Shown one piece after another: positions 1 to 8,211 of a stretch of DNA of 27,570 bases. Below the pieces are notes generated by a model. It did no database searches. It saw nothing but the letters and a program-made list of their open reading frames with translations, and was not told the DNA's origin. The position numbers and the translations under genes were made by a program. Origin of the DNA: Atopobium sp. (GTDB taxonomy: Bacteria; Actinomycetota; Coriobacteriia; Coriobacteriales; Atopobiaceae); NCBI GenBank assembly GCA_015259045.1, contig JABZHD010000002.1:1-27570 (forward strand). Reading direction: 5' to 3'. Within the stretch, counting starts at the first letter, position 1. Every line of letters starts with the position of its first letter.

Positions 1-1008
1 GATACAGAATATGTATTGGGCTTTGAGGGAGATATTGCAACCTCGCATATGCCTGGTTCAAAAGTGGTTGGCCCTGCAACTGAGGTTCTGGAAAGTGGCC
101 GCATGGAGACGTTTGTCTCGGTAGATAGCCGTCAGCAGGTACTACAAAGGCGCGGTGGCTTTGGCAATGGCGGCAGCTCCTTTGGCATCATTGTTCCGTT
201 GATTGTTCAGGATCACACAGTTGGCACTATCAAGCTCTACTATCGTCGCGGTATTGAAATTGATCGCACGCAGCTTGCAATTGCTGAGGGACTGGGCGAG
301 CTTCTCTCCACACAGCTTTCCTCGTACGAGCTTGACCGTCAGGCAGAGTTGACCGCTCGTGCCGAGGTCAAAGCCTTGCAGGCACAGATTAATCCGCATT
401 TCTTGTTCAACACGCTCAACACCATTGCATCTCTTACGCGTACAAACCCCAATAAGGCACGCGATTTGCTTCGTGAGTTCTCTGTGTTTTATCGCCGTAC
501 GCTTGAGAGCTCTCAGGGTGCGCTCATTCCGCTTTCTCAGGAATTGACACAAACGCGCAGGTATTTGACAATTGAGAAGGCGCGTTTTGGAGAAGAACGT
601 ATTCAAGAGTCTGAGCATGTCGATGAGGGATGCGAAGATATTCAGGTACCGTCTTTTTTGATTCAGCCTATTGTCGAGAATGCCGTGAGGCACGCTATGA
701 AAGATGAAGGCGCCCTCCATATTGACATCCACGTCACACGCGATGATGATGATATCCTTATATCTGTTGCTGATGATGGTCTTGGAATGGATGAAGAGAC
801 TGTTTCTCGCTTACTTAATGGTCAAGGTCCTATCCCGCAGGATTCTTCGGGGAGAAATAGGGGCACGGGTATTGCCATTAAGAACGTAGCTGAGCGAGTT
901 GAGCGCTTCTACGCCGTTGGCTCTGGCATGGAAATCATGTCTAAACCAGGGCAGGGTACGTGCGTGACACTCAAGCTTGCAGGTGCGGCACTGCAGGCAA
1001 CGGCATAG
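1..1008 (+). CDS. LytS-type sensor histidine kinase, 5'-truncated by window edge
   Basis: The reading frame is open from the first base, so the true start and the N-terminal sensor or membrane part lie outside the window. The first ~100 visible residues look like a GAF-type ligand-sensing domain. They are followed by the hallmark of the His_kinase (LytS/YehU) family: the phosphoacceptor segment QINPHFLFNTLN. An ATPase domain follows, with an N-box (IQPIVENAVRHAM), a G1-type box (DDGLGMDEE) and a second glycine-rich motif (GTGIAIKNV). Kinases of this family autophosphorylate the His of the NPHF motif and hand the phosphate to a LytTR regulator. The gene 51 bases downstream encodes exactly that, so the two form a two-component pair. 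The signal cannot be told from the visible part; LytS-class systems are known to sense cell-envelope state or extracellular metabolites such as pyruvate. Confidence 0.93.
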   Translation, partial: DTEYVLGFEGDIATSHMPGSKVVGPATEVLESGRMETFVSVDSRQQVLQRRGGFGNGGSSFGIIVPLIVQDHTVGTIKLYYRRGIEIDRTQLAIAEGLGELLSTQLSSYELDRQAELTARAEVKALQAQINPHFLFNTLNTIASLTRTNPNKARDLLREFSVFYRRTLESSQGALIPLSQELTQTRRYLTIEKARFGEERIQESEHVDEGCEDIQVPSFLIQPIVENAVRHAMKDEGALHIDIHVTRDDDDILISVADDGLGMDEETVSRLLNGQGPIPQDSSGRNRGTGIAIKNVAERVERFYAVGSGMEIMSKPGQGTCVTLKLAGAALQATA

Positions 1009-1059
1009 TAGTATCGGTTTTTGCTTAACGCTGCGTTAGGCCGTTGGGAGATGAATGAC

Positions 1060-1773
1060 ATGCGTGCCATGATTGTTGATGACGAGGCTCCAGCCCGTTC
1101 TGAACTCAAGTTCTTGCTTGAGGAGACCGGACGTCTCGAGGAAATCATTGAGGCCACAAGTGCAAGGGATGCTGTCGAGAAACTCATGGAGTCTCGCGTT
1201 GAGGTCTTGTTCCTCGATATCTCCATGCCTAAGACAAATGGAATGCAGCTTGCAGAGGCCCTTCACAAGCTGAAGAATCCTCCTCAGATTGTGTTTGTCA
1301 CCGCATATAGCGAGTACGCGCTGGATGCATTTGGCGTTAACGCGGTAGATTACCTGATGAAGCCCGTTGAGACCGAGCGCCTTGAGCAGGCTCTTGATAA
1401 GGTTGAGGAGCGCCTTCGTCCTCAGTCTCCTATGGCAACCATTGAGCGAATTCCTGTCATTAAGAGCGGAAGCAAGGTTCTTGTTCCCATTGATCAGATT
1501 CGCTTTATTGAGGCAAAAGACGATTATTCTTGCATCTATACAGAAGACGATCGCTTCTTGTCTACTATTTCTCTGCAAAAACTTGAAGAGCGCCTTGCTC
1601 CACACGGATTCTTCCGCATTCATCGTAGCTTTATCGTGAATCTTGAGTATGTTGACGATGTTGAGGTTATCTCTGCTGGTATCCTACAGTTGACTATTCA
1701 GGGATTTGAGGAGCGTCACATTTCGGTTTCACGCCGTCGTGTGGTTGCACTCAAGCGAGCACTGGGACTGTAG
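1060..1773 (+). CDS. LytTR-family response regulator
   Basis: A 237-residue response regulator. The receiver domain (about 1-120) shows the acidic pair D7-D8, the phosphoacceptor D53 (LFLDISMP) and the conserved Thr and Lys regions (VTAYSEY, DYLMKPV). The C-terminal LytTR DNA-binding domain (about 130-237) shows KSGSKVLVPIDQIRFIEA and FRIHRSFIVNL. I chose the ATG at 1060 because GGGAG at 1046-1050 sits 9 bases upstream; the in-frame ATG at 1051 is too close to that site, and the TTG at 1021 has no ribosome site. It is the expected partner of the upstream kinase and probably binds direct repeats at target promoters. The targets are not identifiable here. Confidence 0.95.
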   Translation: MRAMIVDDEAPARSELKFLLEETGRLEEIIEATSARDAVEKLMESRVEVLFLDISMPKTNGMQLAEALHKLKNPPQIVFVTAYSEYALDAFGVNAVDYLMKPVETERLEQALDKVEERLRPQSPMATIERIPVIKSGSKVLVPIDQIRFIEAKDDYSCIYTEDDRFLSTISLQKLEERLAPHGFFRIHRSFIVNLEYVDDVEVISAGILQLTIQGFEERHISVSRRRVVALKRALGL

Positions 1774-1824
1774 AAGCTCAAAGGGTTTCTCGCCAGCAGC
1801 TAAAAGCGCACGTAGGAGTTTGGT

Positions 1825-2322
1825 ATGGCACTGGTAAGGTTTGACGTAATTTCAGATACGCATGGGTATTTGTCATCTGAGTTGCTTGAAGCTCTGCAAG
1901 GCGCCAACTACATTGTGCATGCAGGAGATATTACCTCTAACGCCGATTATCAAACACTGCAAAAGATTGCTCCCGTTAAGCTTTGCCTGGGCAATAATGA
2001 CTTTTGCTACAACTATGGCCCCATGGTAAAGAAAAAGATTATTTTCTTTGCGGCCGGTTTAAAGTGGCAGGTATGCCATTATCGCGAGAGGCTTGACCTG
2101 GTTAAATGCAATATTGCTATCTGCGGTCACACGCATAAGCCTTTTGTACAGCGTGACGAGTGGACCAATACACTTGTAATGAATCCAGGAAGCCCTACCT
2201 ACCCGCGCGGTCGCGAGGGCGCAACAATGGGACGTATTATTGTTGATGATGAAACAGCCCAGGTAGTCAGCGCAGAGATTATTAGTCTGTCTTCGCTTGA
2301 GGTGCTTTCTTCTTGTAAATAA
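1825..2322 (+). CDS. YfcE/MJ0936-type metallophosphoesterase
   Basis: A 165-residue calcineurin-like phosphoesterase of the small single-domain family. Metal-ligand motifs appear in order: SDTHG (D11, H13), HAGD (D35), GNND (N57) and CGHTHKP near residue 106, then NPGSPTYPRG, which is typical of the YfcE/YsnB subfamily. These are cytoplasmic, Mn-dependent phosphodiesterases with broad activity in vitro; the physiological substrate is generally unknown. The start is supported by AGGAG at 1814-1818, 6 bases before the ATG. It begins 51 bases after the LytTR regulator and could share its transcript. Its last 41 bases overlap the 3' end of the convergent PAP2 gene. Confidence 0.92.
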   Translation: MALVRFDVISDTHGYLSSELLEALQGANYIVHAGDITSNADYQTLQKIAPVKLCLGNNDFCYNYGPMVKKKIIFFAAGLKWQVCHYRERLDLVKCNIAICGHTHKPFVQRDEWTNTLVMNPGSPTYPRGREGATMGRIIVDDETAQVVSAEIISLSSLEVLSSCK

Positions 2323-2998
2323 GCGATGGAATCATCAGCTTGGTAAAGAGAACCAGCCATACAAGGGCAAGCGAGAAACCACCAATAACGTCGGTGGCGT
2401 AGTGTACGCCCAGATAAATTCTGCTTACGCCAATCATAATGATGACACCTGAGAACAGGCCACACCAAATCCAGCGCTGAAGTTTGTCTTTCTCGTAATG
2501 CCAGACAAGCCAAATAAGCAGGCCATAAAAAGCCATCGAGAACATCGAGTGGCCCGAGGGGAAGCTATAGCCGGTTTCAACTACCAGTCTAAATCCATCG
2601 GGACGAGGGCGCTGGACAATAGCTTTAAAGATAAGGTCAACAATGACAACACCGCCAAGGTTAATAGAGGCGAGCCTGCCAACACTTGGTCCTGGCGCAA
2701 ACGCGGCAACCACAATAAGCATGACAATAACGGTGACAGGACTTGCGAGTCCAGAGAACCCTTCCATTATCTCAGTGAGAAGGGGAGTTCTCAGGTGGAC
2801 AACAAAGAGCCTGTAGGCAAAGTGATCAATGCCGATGACGTCACCTTCAGAAACGTCAATCAACAGAAAAATAAAGATTGCTGAAGAGACAAGCAGAATG
2901 ATGGTAGAAAGGCTAGAGCGCAGGCGCTGTAGAAAGAGGCGCTTACGAACTCCTTTTAAAAGTCCTGTCTGTTGGGCATCAAGGCTTTTATCGGCCAT
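2282..2998 (-). CDS. PAP2-superfamily membrane phosphatase
   Basis: A 238-residue multi-spanning membrane protein with the three phosphatidic-acid-phosphatase type 2 motifs: KAIVQRPRP (motif 1, K-x6-RP), PSGH (motif 2) and SRIYLGVHYATD (motif 3, SR-x5-H-x3-D). These give the vanadium-haloperoxidase-like active site used to dephosphorylate lipid phosphates, including undecaprenyl pyrophosphate. The start is ATG 2998, preceded by AGGAG about 6 bases upstream; an in-frame TTG at 3016 would extend it by six residues but has no ribosome site. A hairpin terminator lies just before its start (3015-3045), so it may depend on read-through or on its own promoter. Whether it is a BcrC-like undecaprenyl-PP phosphatase or a general lipid phosphatase cannot be decided from motifs. 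Confidence 0.92.
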   Translation of the reverse strand: MADKSLDAQQTGLLKGVRKRLFLQRLRSSLSTIILLVSSAIFIFLLIDVSEGDVIGIDHFAYRLFVVHLRTPLLTEIMEGFSGLASPVTVIVMLIVVAAFAPGPSVGRLASINLGGVVIVDLIFKAIVQRPRPDGFRLVVETGYSFPSGHSMFSMAFYGLLIWLVWHYEKDKLQRWIWCGLFSGVIIMIGVSRIYLGVHYATDVIGGFSLALVWLVLFTKLMIPSLIYKKKAPQAKTD

Positions 2999-3014
2999 TA
3001 GTTCTCCTTGTAAC

Positions 3015-3045
3015 AAAAAGGCGGCACGCCGATAGACGTACCGCC
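3015..3045 (-). terminator. Intrinsic terminator after thioredoxin
   Basis: Read on the minus strand, GGCGGTACG and CGTGCCGCC form a 9-bp stem (one G-U pair) around an 8-base loop, followed by TTTTT. It lies between the thioredoxin stop and the PAP2 ribosome site, so thioredoxin is probably transcribed alone most of the time. Confidence 0.8.
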
Positions 3046-3091
3046 GCTTAGTTCAATGATAAGCCAGCGCAGCCGCGTGGCACACAAGAAC

Positions 3092-3409
3092 TTACAGGTT
3101 AGCGTTGAGCTCAGAAACGAGGTCAGCCTTAGGAAGGTTGCCAACCATAGTGTGAACAGGCTCACCGTTCTTGAAGAGGATGAGGGTAGGGATGGAGACG
3201 ATGCGGAAACGAGTTGCAAGATCTGCCTCGTCATCAACATTTACCTTGTAAACGTCAAGCTTGTCTGCCATCTCATTGCCAACCTCCTCGACAACTGGAC
3301 CAAGAGCACGGCAAGGACCGCACCAAGATGCCCAGAAATCAACAAGAACAGGCTTGTCTGCGTTTGCAAGAACAGAATCGAACTCTGCAGTAGTAAGCTG
3401 CTGTGCCAT
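3092..3409 (-). CDS. trxA: Thioredoxin
   Basis: A 105-residue cytoplasmic protein-disulfide reductase with the canonical thioredoxin fold sequence: FWASWCGPCRAL carries the redox pair, and SIPTLILF carries the conserved cis-proline. Length is normal for a single-domain thioredoxin. The start MAQQL at 3409 is set by GGAGG 6 bases upstream; the longer open frame to 3454 adds 15 residues unlike thioredoxin. The gene is divergent from the unknown gene at 3562 and is followed by its own terminator. It would be reduced by a thioredoxin reductase encoded elsewhere. Several thioredoxin-like proteins can exist per genome, so the trxA symbol is by family. Confidence 0.96.
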   Translation of the reverse strand: MAQQLTTAEFDSVLANADKPVLVDFWASWCGPCRALGPVVEEVGNEMADKLDVYKVNVDDEADLATRFRIVSIPTLILFKNGEPVHTMVGNLPKADLVSELNANL

Positions 3410-3485
3410 AACGAACCTCCAGTTACACACGGCCTTTAGGCCATTTAATTTCAAGCACTAGCAAACTTATCCCCAAATTAGAAAA

Positions 3486-3495
3486 GTGTATACAC
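3486..3495. promoter_or_regulatory. Perfect 10-bp palindrome in divergent promoter region
   Basis: GTGTATACAC is a perfect palindrome located between the divergent thioredoxin and unknown genes, 77 bases from one start and 67 from the other. It could be an operator. A 10-bp palindrome can also arise by chance, and I recognise no regulator for it. Confidence 0.25.
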
Positions 3496-3561
3496 ATAAC
3501 TTTGTAGACTTGCTCAAATTGTGAATTACGTGCATAGTTGGCATATAAGAAAGAGGTGCGC

Positions 3562-4089
3562 ATGCCAAGCGAAAGATCTATGCGAAAAGAAGCCTACATG
3601 GCAAAAACAACGCATGAGTTTGGAGATTTTGCTGCTCAGGGGGTGTGTATGGCAGGCAATGCTTTTGCATCGGTTTTATTGGTAAAAGGGCAGGAAGACT
3701 TTGAAGAGGCTGAACTTTCTGCACTTAAAGCTTCTTTAGAGCATTTAGGCTATGCGCCTGAGGCATGGGCCACCTTGCTTACCACCACAAAAACAGGAGA
3801 TCCTATAAATCCCCAGCTTGTCAGACAGGCGATAAGTGCTTTTAGCCCAGACACAGTGCTCATGGTAAATGACGCAGCAGTTACATCAGTGCGTGAGGCA
3901 TACGCAGATGAGCTTGGTCAGCTTACAACTGACGCCGAGAAGACCTTCTCACCCCGTGTTCTTGTTCGTGTGTGTGGAATGCGCATGGTAAATCTTGATA
4001 ACTTTGCCGGAGCGCTCGAGGACCCTCGTCAGAAGCAGTTACGCTGGGCTGCTATTAAACAAGTCCCACCTTTGGGAGAACCTTATTAG
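3562..4089 (+). CDS. Conserved-looking protein of unknown function, 175 aa
   Basis: I do not recognise a named domain. The ATG at 3562 is preceded by AGAGG with 5 bases spacing, which supports it over the TTG at 3538. The protein is soluble, with no signal peptide or membrane segment. It appears to alternate strands and helices: GNAFASVLLVKG (about 28-39), an acidic helix with a following LGYAPEAW, then FSPDTVLMVNDAAV, then PRVLVRVCGMRMVNLDNF. It ends in a basic/aromatic helix, DPRQKQLRWAAIKQVPPLG. This pattern suggests a compact alpha/beta enzyme-like or binding fold; the GNAFA and MVND segments are where I would look for a binding pocket. It stands alone between divergent thioredoxin and pgi, so context gives little help. 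Confidence 0.8.
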   Translation: MPSERSMRKEAYMAKTTHEFGDFAAQGVCMAGNAFASVLLVKGQEDFEEAELSALKASLEHLGYAPEAWATLLTTTKTGDPINPQLVRQAISAFSPDTVLMVNDAAVTSVREAYADELGQLTTDAEKTFSPRVLVRVCGMRMVNLDNFAGALEDPRQKQLRWAAIKQVPPLGEPY

Positions 4090-4185
4090 TAACGATTTGT
4101 CGTATTTTTTACGAAAAACGACATTGTGACGTTTCATGAGCGTTGCGAAGATTATCCTTGAGATAGTCAAAAGAAGGAGACTGGT

Positions 4186-5892
4186 ATGGCATCACCTACA
4201 GCACCACATATTTTGCCTACTGACGCAACACAGACTAAAGCTTGGCGCGCACTTGCAGAGCATTACGCCAGCTTAAAAGATACAAAAGCTACGTTGAAGA
4301 ACTGGTTTGCAGAAGACCCTCAGCGTGTCCAGAATTTTACGTTTGAGCTTGATCAGTTCTTGATTGATCTTTCTAAAAACCTTGCCACGCAAGAGACGCT
4401 TGACCTTCTGTGTGATCTTGCAGAAGAGGTCAAACTTGAAGAGCGTAGAGACGCTATGTATGCCGGCGAGCATATTAATACTACCGAGAATCGAGCGGTT
4501 CTCCACACGGCACTTCGTCGCCCGGCTTCTGAGGCCGGCACGCTTATTGTTGACGGACAAGACGTTGTCGCTGACGTTCACCAGACGCTGAACAAGATGT
4601 ATGCCTTCTGTGACCGAGTTCGCTCGGGAGAGTGGAAGGGCGTTTCTGGCAAGCCTATCAAGGCTGTTGTAAGCATTGGTATTGGTGGCTCTGATCTTGG
4701 TCCTGTTATGGTCTACGAGGCCCTGAAGCCTTTTGCAGACGCAGGTATTACTGCTCGCTTTGTCTCCAACATTGACCCTGTTGACCTTGGCGAGAAAACC
4801 GAGGATCTTGATCCAGAAACAACACTCTTCGTTATTGTTTCCAAGACCTTTACTACGCTTGAGACTCTTACTAATGCTCGTTGTGCTCGCACATGGCTTT
4901 TGGAAAAGCTTGCTGAACAGGGCGTTATTGATGGTTCAGACGGTCAGAACGCAGAAGCTATTCGTAAGCATTTTGTTGCTGTCTCCACTGCACTTGATCT
5001 GGTAGAAGACTTTGGTATTGACCCAGAGAATGCCTTTGGTTTCTGGAACTGGGTTGGCGGCCGTTATTCGGTTGATTCTGCGGTTGGTCTGGTACTGGCA
5101 ATTGTTTTTGGTCCACAGCGTTTTGCAGAGTTCCTGAGCGGCTTTAACGCAGTTGATGAATACTTCAAGGCCACTCCTCTGAGGCAAAATGTTGTTGCTC
5201 TTATGGGTCTCTTAAATGTTTGGTACGTTAATTTCTTTGGAGCGGCATCTCATGCGGTACTTCCATACAGCCAGTACCTGCATAGATTCCCTGCGTATCT
5301 CCAGCAGCTTACCATGGAGTCCAACGGCAAGTCTACGCGCTGGGATGGCACTGCGGTTACATCTAACACAGGTGAGATTTTCTGGGGAGAGGCTGGTACC
5401 AACGGTCAGCATGCTTTCTACCAGCTTATTCACCAGGGAACCCAGATCATTCCCGCTGACTTTATTGCGTTTGTAAATACTGCCTTTGCCACCAAAGATG
5501 CAGACCTAGACGTCCATGAACTCTTCCTCTCCAATTTCTTTGCGCAGACTAAAGCGCTTGCTTTTGGTAAGACTGCTGATGAAGTCCGTGCTGAGGGAAC
5601 GCCAGAGTGGATGGTTTCTGCACGCGTCTTTGAAGGAAATAGGCCAACTACTTCTATCTTTGGAAAAGAGCTTAATCCTCGTGCTATCGGTACGCTTATT
5701 GCACTCTACGAGCACATTACCTTTGTTGAAGGTGTTGTGTGGGGCATTGATTCCTTTGATCAGTGGGGCGTAGAGCTTGGTAAGCAGCTTGCAAAGCAGA
5801 TTTTCCCTGCAATTCATAACGATGAAGAGTTGGCAAAACAAGACGCTTCAACTCAGTCCCTTGTTGATTTCTATCGCAGAAACAGAACATAA
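4186..5892 (+). CDS. pgi: Glucose-6-phosphate isomerase
   Basis: A 568-residue cytoplasmic enzyme interconverting glucose-6-phosphate and fructose-6-phosphate in glycolysis. Visible family markers: the sugar-phosphate binding loop [27 protein letters not shown], the signature [44 protein letters not shown] with the catalytic-base Glu region, [14 protein letters not shown] with the conserved His, and the C-terminal signature [12 protein letters not shown] with the active-site Lys. Length matches the large (E. coli-like, about 550 residue) class rather than the shorter Firmicute type. A good ribosome site (AAGGAG) precedes the ATG. It is monocistronic with a terminator just downstream. Glucose-6-phosphate made by the neighbouring PTS, if it carries glucose, would enter here. 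Confidence 0.98.
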   Translation: MASPTAPHILPTDATQTKAWRALAEHYASLKDTKATLKNWFAEDPQRVQNFTFELDQFLIDLSKNLATQETLDLLCDLAEEVKLEERRDAMYAGEHINTTENRAVLHTALRRPASEAGTLIVDGQDVVADVHQTLNKMYAFCDRVRSGEWKGVSGKPIKAVVSIGIGGSDLGPVMVYEALKPFADAGITARFVSNIDPVDLGEKTEDLDPETTLFVIVSKTFTTLETLTNARCARTWLLEKLAEQGVIDGSDGQNAEAIRKHFVAVSTALDLVEDFGIDPENAFGFWNWVGGRYSVDSAVGLVLAIVFGPQRFAEFLSGFNAVDEYFKATPLRQNVVALMGLLNVWYVNFFGAASHAVLPYSQYLHRFPAYLQQLTMESNGKSTRWDGTAVTSNTGEIFWGEAGTNGQHAFYQLIHQGTQIIPADFIAFVNTAFATKDADLDVHELFLSNFFAQTKALAFGKTADEVRAEGTPEWMVSARVFEGNRPTTSIFGKELNPRAIGTLIALYEHITFVEGVVWGIDSFDQWGVELGKQLAKQIFPAIHNDEELAKQDASTQSLVDFYRRNRT

Positions 5893-5930
5893 CACGTTAC
5901 GTAACATAAAATTATTTTTTATCTCATGTT

Positions 5931-5968
5931 AAGAAGGTCATCTTGTATGGCCTTCTTTTTTATTTTTT
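5931..5968 (+). terminator. Intrinsic terminator of pgi
   Basis: AAGAAGGTC (5931-5939) pairs with GGCCTTCTT (5949-5957), a 9-bp stem with one G-U pair and a 9-base loop, followed by a T-rich run through 5968. It begins 39 bases after the pgi stop. Confidence 0.85.
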
Positions 5969-6342
5969 AGAAATGTATTTCGAGGAGTGTTGAGCTGACA
6001 TTTCTTTATCTAATATTTGTAATACTACTATTTTTATATTCATATATGAAAAAAATATATGCATATTTAGATTAGCTAGTAGAACACTTATTTATCTGAT
6101 TAATCAAACAATTTGAATAAAATTTAAAAAAATAATGCATCAAAAATATTAAAAATTTCGGATTACCAGCTGTCTCTGTACGACTTTGTGTTATAACCGC
6201 TACTCATGTGACGCCTAGTCTGGGATGTAGTTTTTAAAGGATAAATAATTTACATAACAGGCTAGAAATTTCGAGTTGGTGTAGTACGGCTGTGTTACAG
6301 CCGAAGTACAGCCACAGTGGAGATGTCTGGAATGGAGCGGTA
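5969..6342 (+). promoter_or_regulatory. AT-rich leader/promoter region of the mannose-family PTS operon
   Basis: No gene is seen here. Bases 6001-6160 contain 26 G or C in 160 by my count (about 16%), far below the flanking coding DNA. The last 100 bases return to normal composition. No convincing -35/-10 pair stands out; TATAAC at 6192-6197 is a possible -10. The AT block could act as an UP element, a bent segment or a nucleoid-protein binding site. An inverted and direct repeat cluster lies at 6287-6313, just before the first PTS gene. Confidence 0.5.
6287..6313. promoter_or_regulatory. Inverted/direct repeat cluster before PTS EIIA gene
   Basis: CGGCTGT (6287-6293) and ACAGCCG (6297-6303) form a perfect 7-bp inverted repeat around GTT. 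A third copy, TACAGCC at 6307-6313, repeats the 6296-6302 sequence with an 11-base offset, one helical turn. The arrangement suits an operator with three half-sites, or an RNA hairpin with two alternative 3' arms, 30 bases before the EIIA start codon. The regulator is unknown. Confidence 0.45.
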
Positions 6343-6774
6343 ATGAAGTACCTTTTGCTCGTAAGTCATGGAACGTTTGCACCAGGTCTGCATAGCGTAA
6401 TGGACATGCTGATGGGACCCAGAGAAAACATCTTGAGTTACAGCATGGAAGATGGCGTGGGAGCAGTTGAATATAGAGAGAATTTGTCAAAAATTCTTGA
6501 GCCACTTACTGCTGACGACGAGGTTGTTGTTCTTGGTGACATTATCGGTGGCTCTCCACTTACTAATGCGCTTGATCTTCTCGCCAAAAAAGGCCTGCTT
6601 TCTCATACCGTGGCTTTTAGTGGTGCCAATCTTCCCATGGCAATTGGTGCTTTGATGGCAATCGATGATGGCCTAAGTGGTGAAGCTCTTGTGTCATCAG
6701 TCCTGAATGAAGGAAAAAATGGCGTTAATCAGATTGTCCTAGCCCTTGAAGACGATGACGAGGAAGACCTTTAG
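6343..6774 (+). CDS. PTS mannose-family EIIA component
   Basis: A 143-residue cytoplasmic protein of the EIIA-Man fold. It starts MKYLLLVSHG, placing the phosphoryl-accepting histidine at H9, and has the downstream VVVLGDIIGGSPLTNAL segment typical of the family. It receives phosphate from HPr and passes it to EIIB. The ATG at 6343 is supported by GGAG at 6334-6337 and by the family N-terminus; the longer open frame from 6292 reads through the upstream repeat cluster. It is the first gene of the four-gene PTS operon and a free-standing EIIA, not fused to EIIB as in E. coli ManX. Confidence 0.95.
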   Translation: MKYLLLVSHGTFAPGLHSVMDMLMGPRENILSYSMEDGVGAVEYRENLSKILEPLTADDEVVVLGDIIGGSPLTNALDLLAKKGLLSHTVAFSGANLPMAIGALMAIDDGLSGEALVSSVLNEGKNGVNQIVLALEDDDEEDL

Positions 6775-6828
6775 TAATTACTGCAAGTACGCGTAGTTGC
6801 TTGCGTAAGAAATATGTTAGGAGAAAAC

Positions 6829-7323
6829 ATGATTTCATTTGTTCGTGTTGATGACCGCATGATTCATGGTCAGACAGTCACTCGTTGGGCCCTTGAGGTT
6901 CCTTGTGACGGAATCATTGCAGTTAATGATGCGGCTGCATCAAATCCTGTCCTTAAGTCTGCTTACAAGTCAGCAGCACCTGACAAGAAAGTATTTGTTT
7001 GGACATTTGATCACTTCAAAGAGAGCGCTCAGAAGGTTCTAGACAGCGATTCTCGTTATTTTCTTATTACTAAAAACCCAGTCGACATGAAGAAAATTCT
7101 TGTTGACTTTGGTTTTAAGCCAGGAATTAACACGGTCATTATCGGTCCTGGTAATGACCGTCCTGGTGCGGTAAAGCTGGGCAACAACCAGTCCTTTACT
7201 CAAGAAGAGGGACAGGCATTTGAGGATATAACCAAAGCTGGTTATACCGTTCAATTTGCTCTTCTTAAAGAAAAGGCAATTGGTGAGTGGCCTAAATTCC
7301 GCGAGAAGTTTGACGTAAAGTAG
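6829..7323 (+). CDS. PTS mannose-family EIIB component
   Basis: A 164-residue cytoplasmic phosphotransferase subunit. The N-terminus ISFVRVDDRMIHGQTVTRW holds the phosphorylated histidine at H13 in the family motif RxDxRxIHGQ. It takes phosphate from EIIA and gives it to the incoming sugar bound by EIIC/EIID. The start follows AGGAG at 6819-6823 with 5 bases spacing. The gene lies 54 bases after EIIA and 19 before EIIC, so it is cotranscribed. Mannose-family EIIBs serve mannose/glucose, fructose, sorbose, N-acetylgalactosamine and others; the motifs seen do not tell which. Confidence 0.95.
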   Translation: MISFVRVDDRMIHGQTVTRWALEVPCDGIIAVNDAAASNPVLKSAYKSAAPDKKVFVWTFDHFKESAQKVLDSDSRYFLITKNPVDMKKILVDFGFKPGINTVIIGPGNDRPGAVKLGNNQSFTQEEGQAFEDITKAGYTVQFALLKEKAIGEWPKFREKFDVK

Positions 7324-7342
7324 TATTCGGAAGGCGATTTTT

Positions 7343-8209
7343 ATGGCAATTAATGCGTTTCAAGCTGCCCTTTTGGGTTTGTTTGCATGCCTTGCGTCAC
7401 TACCTGGCATGGCTGGTACTACCGTAGGTAACTATACCCTCGGTCGTCCACTTGTTGCAGGTCTTGTCGTTGGTGTCATTCTTGGTGACGTCCAGACTGG
7501 CATTATTGTTGGTGCAGCAATCCAGTTGGTCTACATTGCACTCGTAACACCTGGCGGAACTGTTTCTGCTGACGTTCGTGCAGTTTCCTACATTGGTATT
7601 CCTCTAGCAATTCTTGCAATCAAGGCTTATGGTCTTGATCCAAGCTCTGTTGAGGCTGCATCTCAGGCAGCTGCTATTGGCGCAGCTGTTGGTACTCTTG
7701 GTACCGTCTTGTTCTACGGCACCGCTACCATGAACCTTGTATGGCAGGGTATTGGCTGGCGTGCAATGGAGAGCAAAGAGTGGGGTCGTATTAAGAAGAC
7801 CATTCCAATGGTTGACTTTGTATTCCCTTGGGTTTCTCACATTCTTTTCTCGTTCATTCCAACATTCTTCATTTGCATGGCTGGCGAGAGCATGGTTGGC
7901 ATCATGAAGGAATACCTCCCTATGAACGGTATCCCAATGATGACCCTCTTCACCGTTGGTACCCTTCTTCCTACCGTTGGTGTTGCAATTTTGTGCAAGC
8001 AGGTTATTACCAAGCCTCTTGATTGGGTAACTTTTGCCTTTGGCTTTATCCTTGCTGGCGCACTTGGCCTGAACCTCATTGTCTCTGCAGTCGTAGCAGT
8101 CTTCTTTGCTGTTCTTAACTATCAGCTTCAGCAGGCAAAGAATGTTCGTTTGGCTGCTGCAGCATCAGGCAATGTAAGCGCAGACGATGAAGAAGAGGAG
8201 GATATTTAA
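7343..8209 (+). CDS. PTS mannose-family EIIC permease
   Basis: A 288-residue membrane permease. The N-terminal segment with LPGMAGTTVGNYTLGRPLVAGLVVGVILGDVQTGIIVGAAIQLVYI matches the EIIC-Man signature region, including the PLVAG turn and the GAAIQL helix. Several hydrophobic helices follow, and the C-terminus is a soluble acidic tail (SADDEEEED). With EIID it forms the sugar channel that couples translocation to phosphorylation by EIIB. The ribosome site GGAAGG at 7329-7334 supports the ATG. The acidic tail also encodes the AGGAGG that serves as the ribosome site of EIID. Confidence 0.95.
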   Translation: MAINAFQAALLGLFACLASLPGMAGTTVGNYTLGRPLVAGLVVGVILGDVQTGIIVGAAIQLVYIALVTPGGTVSADVRAVSYIGIPLAILAIKAYGLDPSSVEAASQAAAIGAAVGTLGTVLFYGTATMNLVWQGIGWRAMESKEWGRIKKTIPMVDFVFPWVSHILFSFIPTFFICMAGESMVGIMKEYLPMNGIPMMTLFTVGTLLPTVGVAILCKQVITKPLDWVTFAFGFILAGALGLNLIVSAVVAVFFAVLNYQLQQAKNVRLAAAASGNVSADDEEEEDI

Positions 8210-8211
8210 TC

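Noticed and set aside
4098..4123. TGTCGT / ACGACA repeat before pgi as terminator of the upstream gene
   Set aside because: 6-bp AT-flanked stem with a 14-base loop and no T run after it; too weak to call.
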